Assembly: GCA_021838065.1 (NCBI GenBank)
Contig: JAKCEJ010000037.1
Location: 1 to 13,527, forward strand
Source: Pseudomonadota bacterium
GTDB taxonomy: Bacteria > Pseudomonadota > Gammaproteobacteria > Steroidobacterales > Steroidobacteraceae
Direction of reading: 5' to 3'
DNA length: 13,527 nucleotides
The translations under genes were made by a program, and so were the position numbers. Shown here piece after piece: positions 12,692-13,527 of this stretch; position 1 is the stretch's first letter; every line of letters begins with the position of its first letter. The notes under the pieces were generated by a model. The model saw only the letters and a program-made list of their open reading frames with translations, was not told where the DNA came from and did no database searches.

Positions 12692-13480
12692 GTGTTCACG
12701 CTCAATCCGTTCGCTGCGCTTCCCGCATCCATCCCGCCTATTGCGATGCAGGTCTATGTGATTGCGATGGTCGTGTTGGTCGTCTGCGGCACGCTCATTG
12801 ACGTGATCCACAAGCGAAGCGCCAAGTACTTCTTTCAGCATCGGCAGGTCGTCAGATCCCGCGCGACACGCCGCGTTGGTGGCGGGGAAGTCGTTGCGGC
12901 CGCCGCTGAGACCATCGTCGTCACGGGTCTGGCTGCCGGCGAGTTCTGCAACCCGTGGCGCAGAATCAGCCATCTGCTGCTGATGTACGGCTTTCTGCTT
13001 TACGTCGTCACCACCGCCCTGTTGGTGTTCGCCTATCCGACCGCCGCATCGCCGGCCCCCGCCATCGTGCCCGAGCTTTGGCACTTGGGGGCGCTGTTGG
13101 TCTGCCTGGGCGGCTACTGGTTCTGGCTCCTGCTGCGGGTCGACGTCGCCGCGGAAGGCCACTCGCGCTTCGGACTCGTCCGGGCGGACCTCTTCATCGT
13201 CTCGTTGCTGGCAAGCGCGACCTCCGCTCTCGTGTGGTCGGGCTTCCAGACAGCGGGAAATCCTCTTTGGGCGGGCGTCTTCTTCGCTCTGTATATCCTT
13301 GCGAGCGCGGTTCTGTTCGGCTCGGTGCCGTGGTCCAAGTTCGCCCACATGTTCTACAAGCCCGCCGCGGCGTTTCAGAGGCGCATAGAGCAGGCCAACG
13401 GCTATCGGCGCAACCTGCCCGCGCCTGCCGACCGTCCCGCGACGTTCGGCAGTGCCCGCCGCGCGCCGCATCATTACTGA
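12692..13480 (+). CDS. aprM: AprM, membrane anchor of APS reductase
   Basis: This integral membrane protein of about 262 aa is related to the cytochrome b-like NarI/DsrM/HdrE group. It has five hydrophobic segments: MQVYVIAMVVLVVCGTLI, ISHLLLMYGFLLYVVTTALL, LWHLGALLVCLGGYWFWLLL, LFIVSLLASATSALVW and WAGVFFALYILASAVLFG. It ends with WSKFAHMFYKP, and histidines near the membrane segments could bind heme. AprM links the soluble AprBA complex, which oxidises sulfite and AMP to adenylylsulfate, to the quinone pool. Identification rests mainly on this architecture and on AprB following 12 bases after the stop. GTG 12692, with GGGGG upstream, is my preferred start; ATG 12746 and TTG 12605 are possible in the same frame. 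Confidence 0.8.
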   Translation: MFTLNPFAALPASIPPIAMQVYVIAMVVLVVCGTLIDVIHKRSAKYFFQHRQVVRSRATRRVGGGEVVAAAAETIVVTGLAAGEFCNPWRRISHLLLMYGFLLYVVTTALLVFAYPTAASPAPAIVPELWHLGALLVCLGGYWFWLLLRVDVAAEGHSRFGLVRADLFIVSLLASATSALVWSGFQTAGNPLWAGVFFALYILASAVLFGSVPWSKFAHMFYKPAAAFQRRIEQANGYRRNLPAPADRPATFGSARRAPHHY

Positions 13481-13492
13481 GGAGCATCGTCC

Positions 13493-13527
13493 ATGCCCAC
13501 GTTTGTCTACATGACGAACTGCGACGG
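13493..13527 (+). CDS. aprB: AprB, APS reductase beta subunit (5' end only)
   Basis: The first twelve residues are MPTFVYMTNCDG, cut by the right edge. This is the start of the AprB iron-sulfur subunit in sulfur oxidisers, where the Cys of NCDG begins the first [4Fe-4S] cluster motif. GAGGAG, overlapping the aprM stop codon, lies eight bases before the ATG, so aprM and aprB are in one operon; aprA would be expected next, outside the window. Confidence 0.82.
   Translation, partial: MPTFVYMTNCD

Noticed and set aside
12527..13474. Minus-strand frame of 315 codons opposite aprM
   Set aside because: The plus strand encodes a five-segment membrane protein directly before aprB; the minus frame is polar low-complexity shadow.

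Overview
The window comes from a high-GC proteobacterium that oxidises reduced sulfur, most likely a gammaproteobacterium. The evidence is the start of an apr operon with the membrane anchor AprM followed directly by AprB (the arrangement known from sulfur oxidisers), plus a DsrE-like / TusA / sulfide:quinone oxidoreductase / DUF1641 operon about 1 kb away. Nothing suggests a plasmid or phage, and I saw no tRNA, rRNA, CRISPR array or intact insertion sequence.

Left part (1-3540): a LytS/AlgZ-type sensor kinase and a LytTR-type response regulator (cut by the window edge) are translationally coupled on the minus strand. Divergent from them, across a 648-base intergenic region, is a SAM-dependent enzyme of the tetrapyrrole-methylase fold that I recognise as a borosin-type peptide backbone alpha-N-methyltransferase, close in pattern to the split bacterial enzyme SonM. 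It lacks a hydrophobic core peptide at its own C-terminus. A separate 48-codon reading frame with a strong ribosome binding site lies 122 bases downstream and ends in a short beta-branched tail (ISITIVL). It is a candidate precursor, which would make this pair a split borosin RiPP locus. The intergenic region also holds a 15-bp direct repeat with a 21-bp period (the geometry of LytTR operators) and an 11-bp perfect hairpin.

Middle part (3541-7160): a Rieske non-heme iron oxygenase and a dimethylarginine dimethylaminohydrolase (DDAH) family hydrolase lie on the minus strand, with an AdiC-like amino acid/polyamine transporter divergent from the DDAH gene. Together they suggest uptake and breakdown of a guanidino or N-methylated amino acid. 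The pathway is inferred.

Right part (7394-13527): a PAS-AAA+-Fis sigma54 activator faces away from the dsrE-tusA-sqr-DUF1641 operon. A good -24/-12 promoter (TGGCATGGTTCTTGTA) and a cluster of TGACA half-sites lie between them, so the activator probably controls this sulfane-sulfur operon. A LysR-type regulator, convergent to the operon across a strong hairpin, is divergent from aprM-aprB. The AT-rich gap contains a T-N11-A LysR box placed just upstream of a sigma70-like promoter, which suggests that this LysR protein regulates the AMP-dependent (APS reductase) sulfite oxidation genes.
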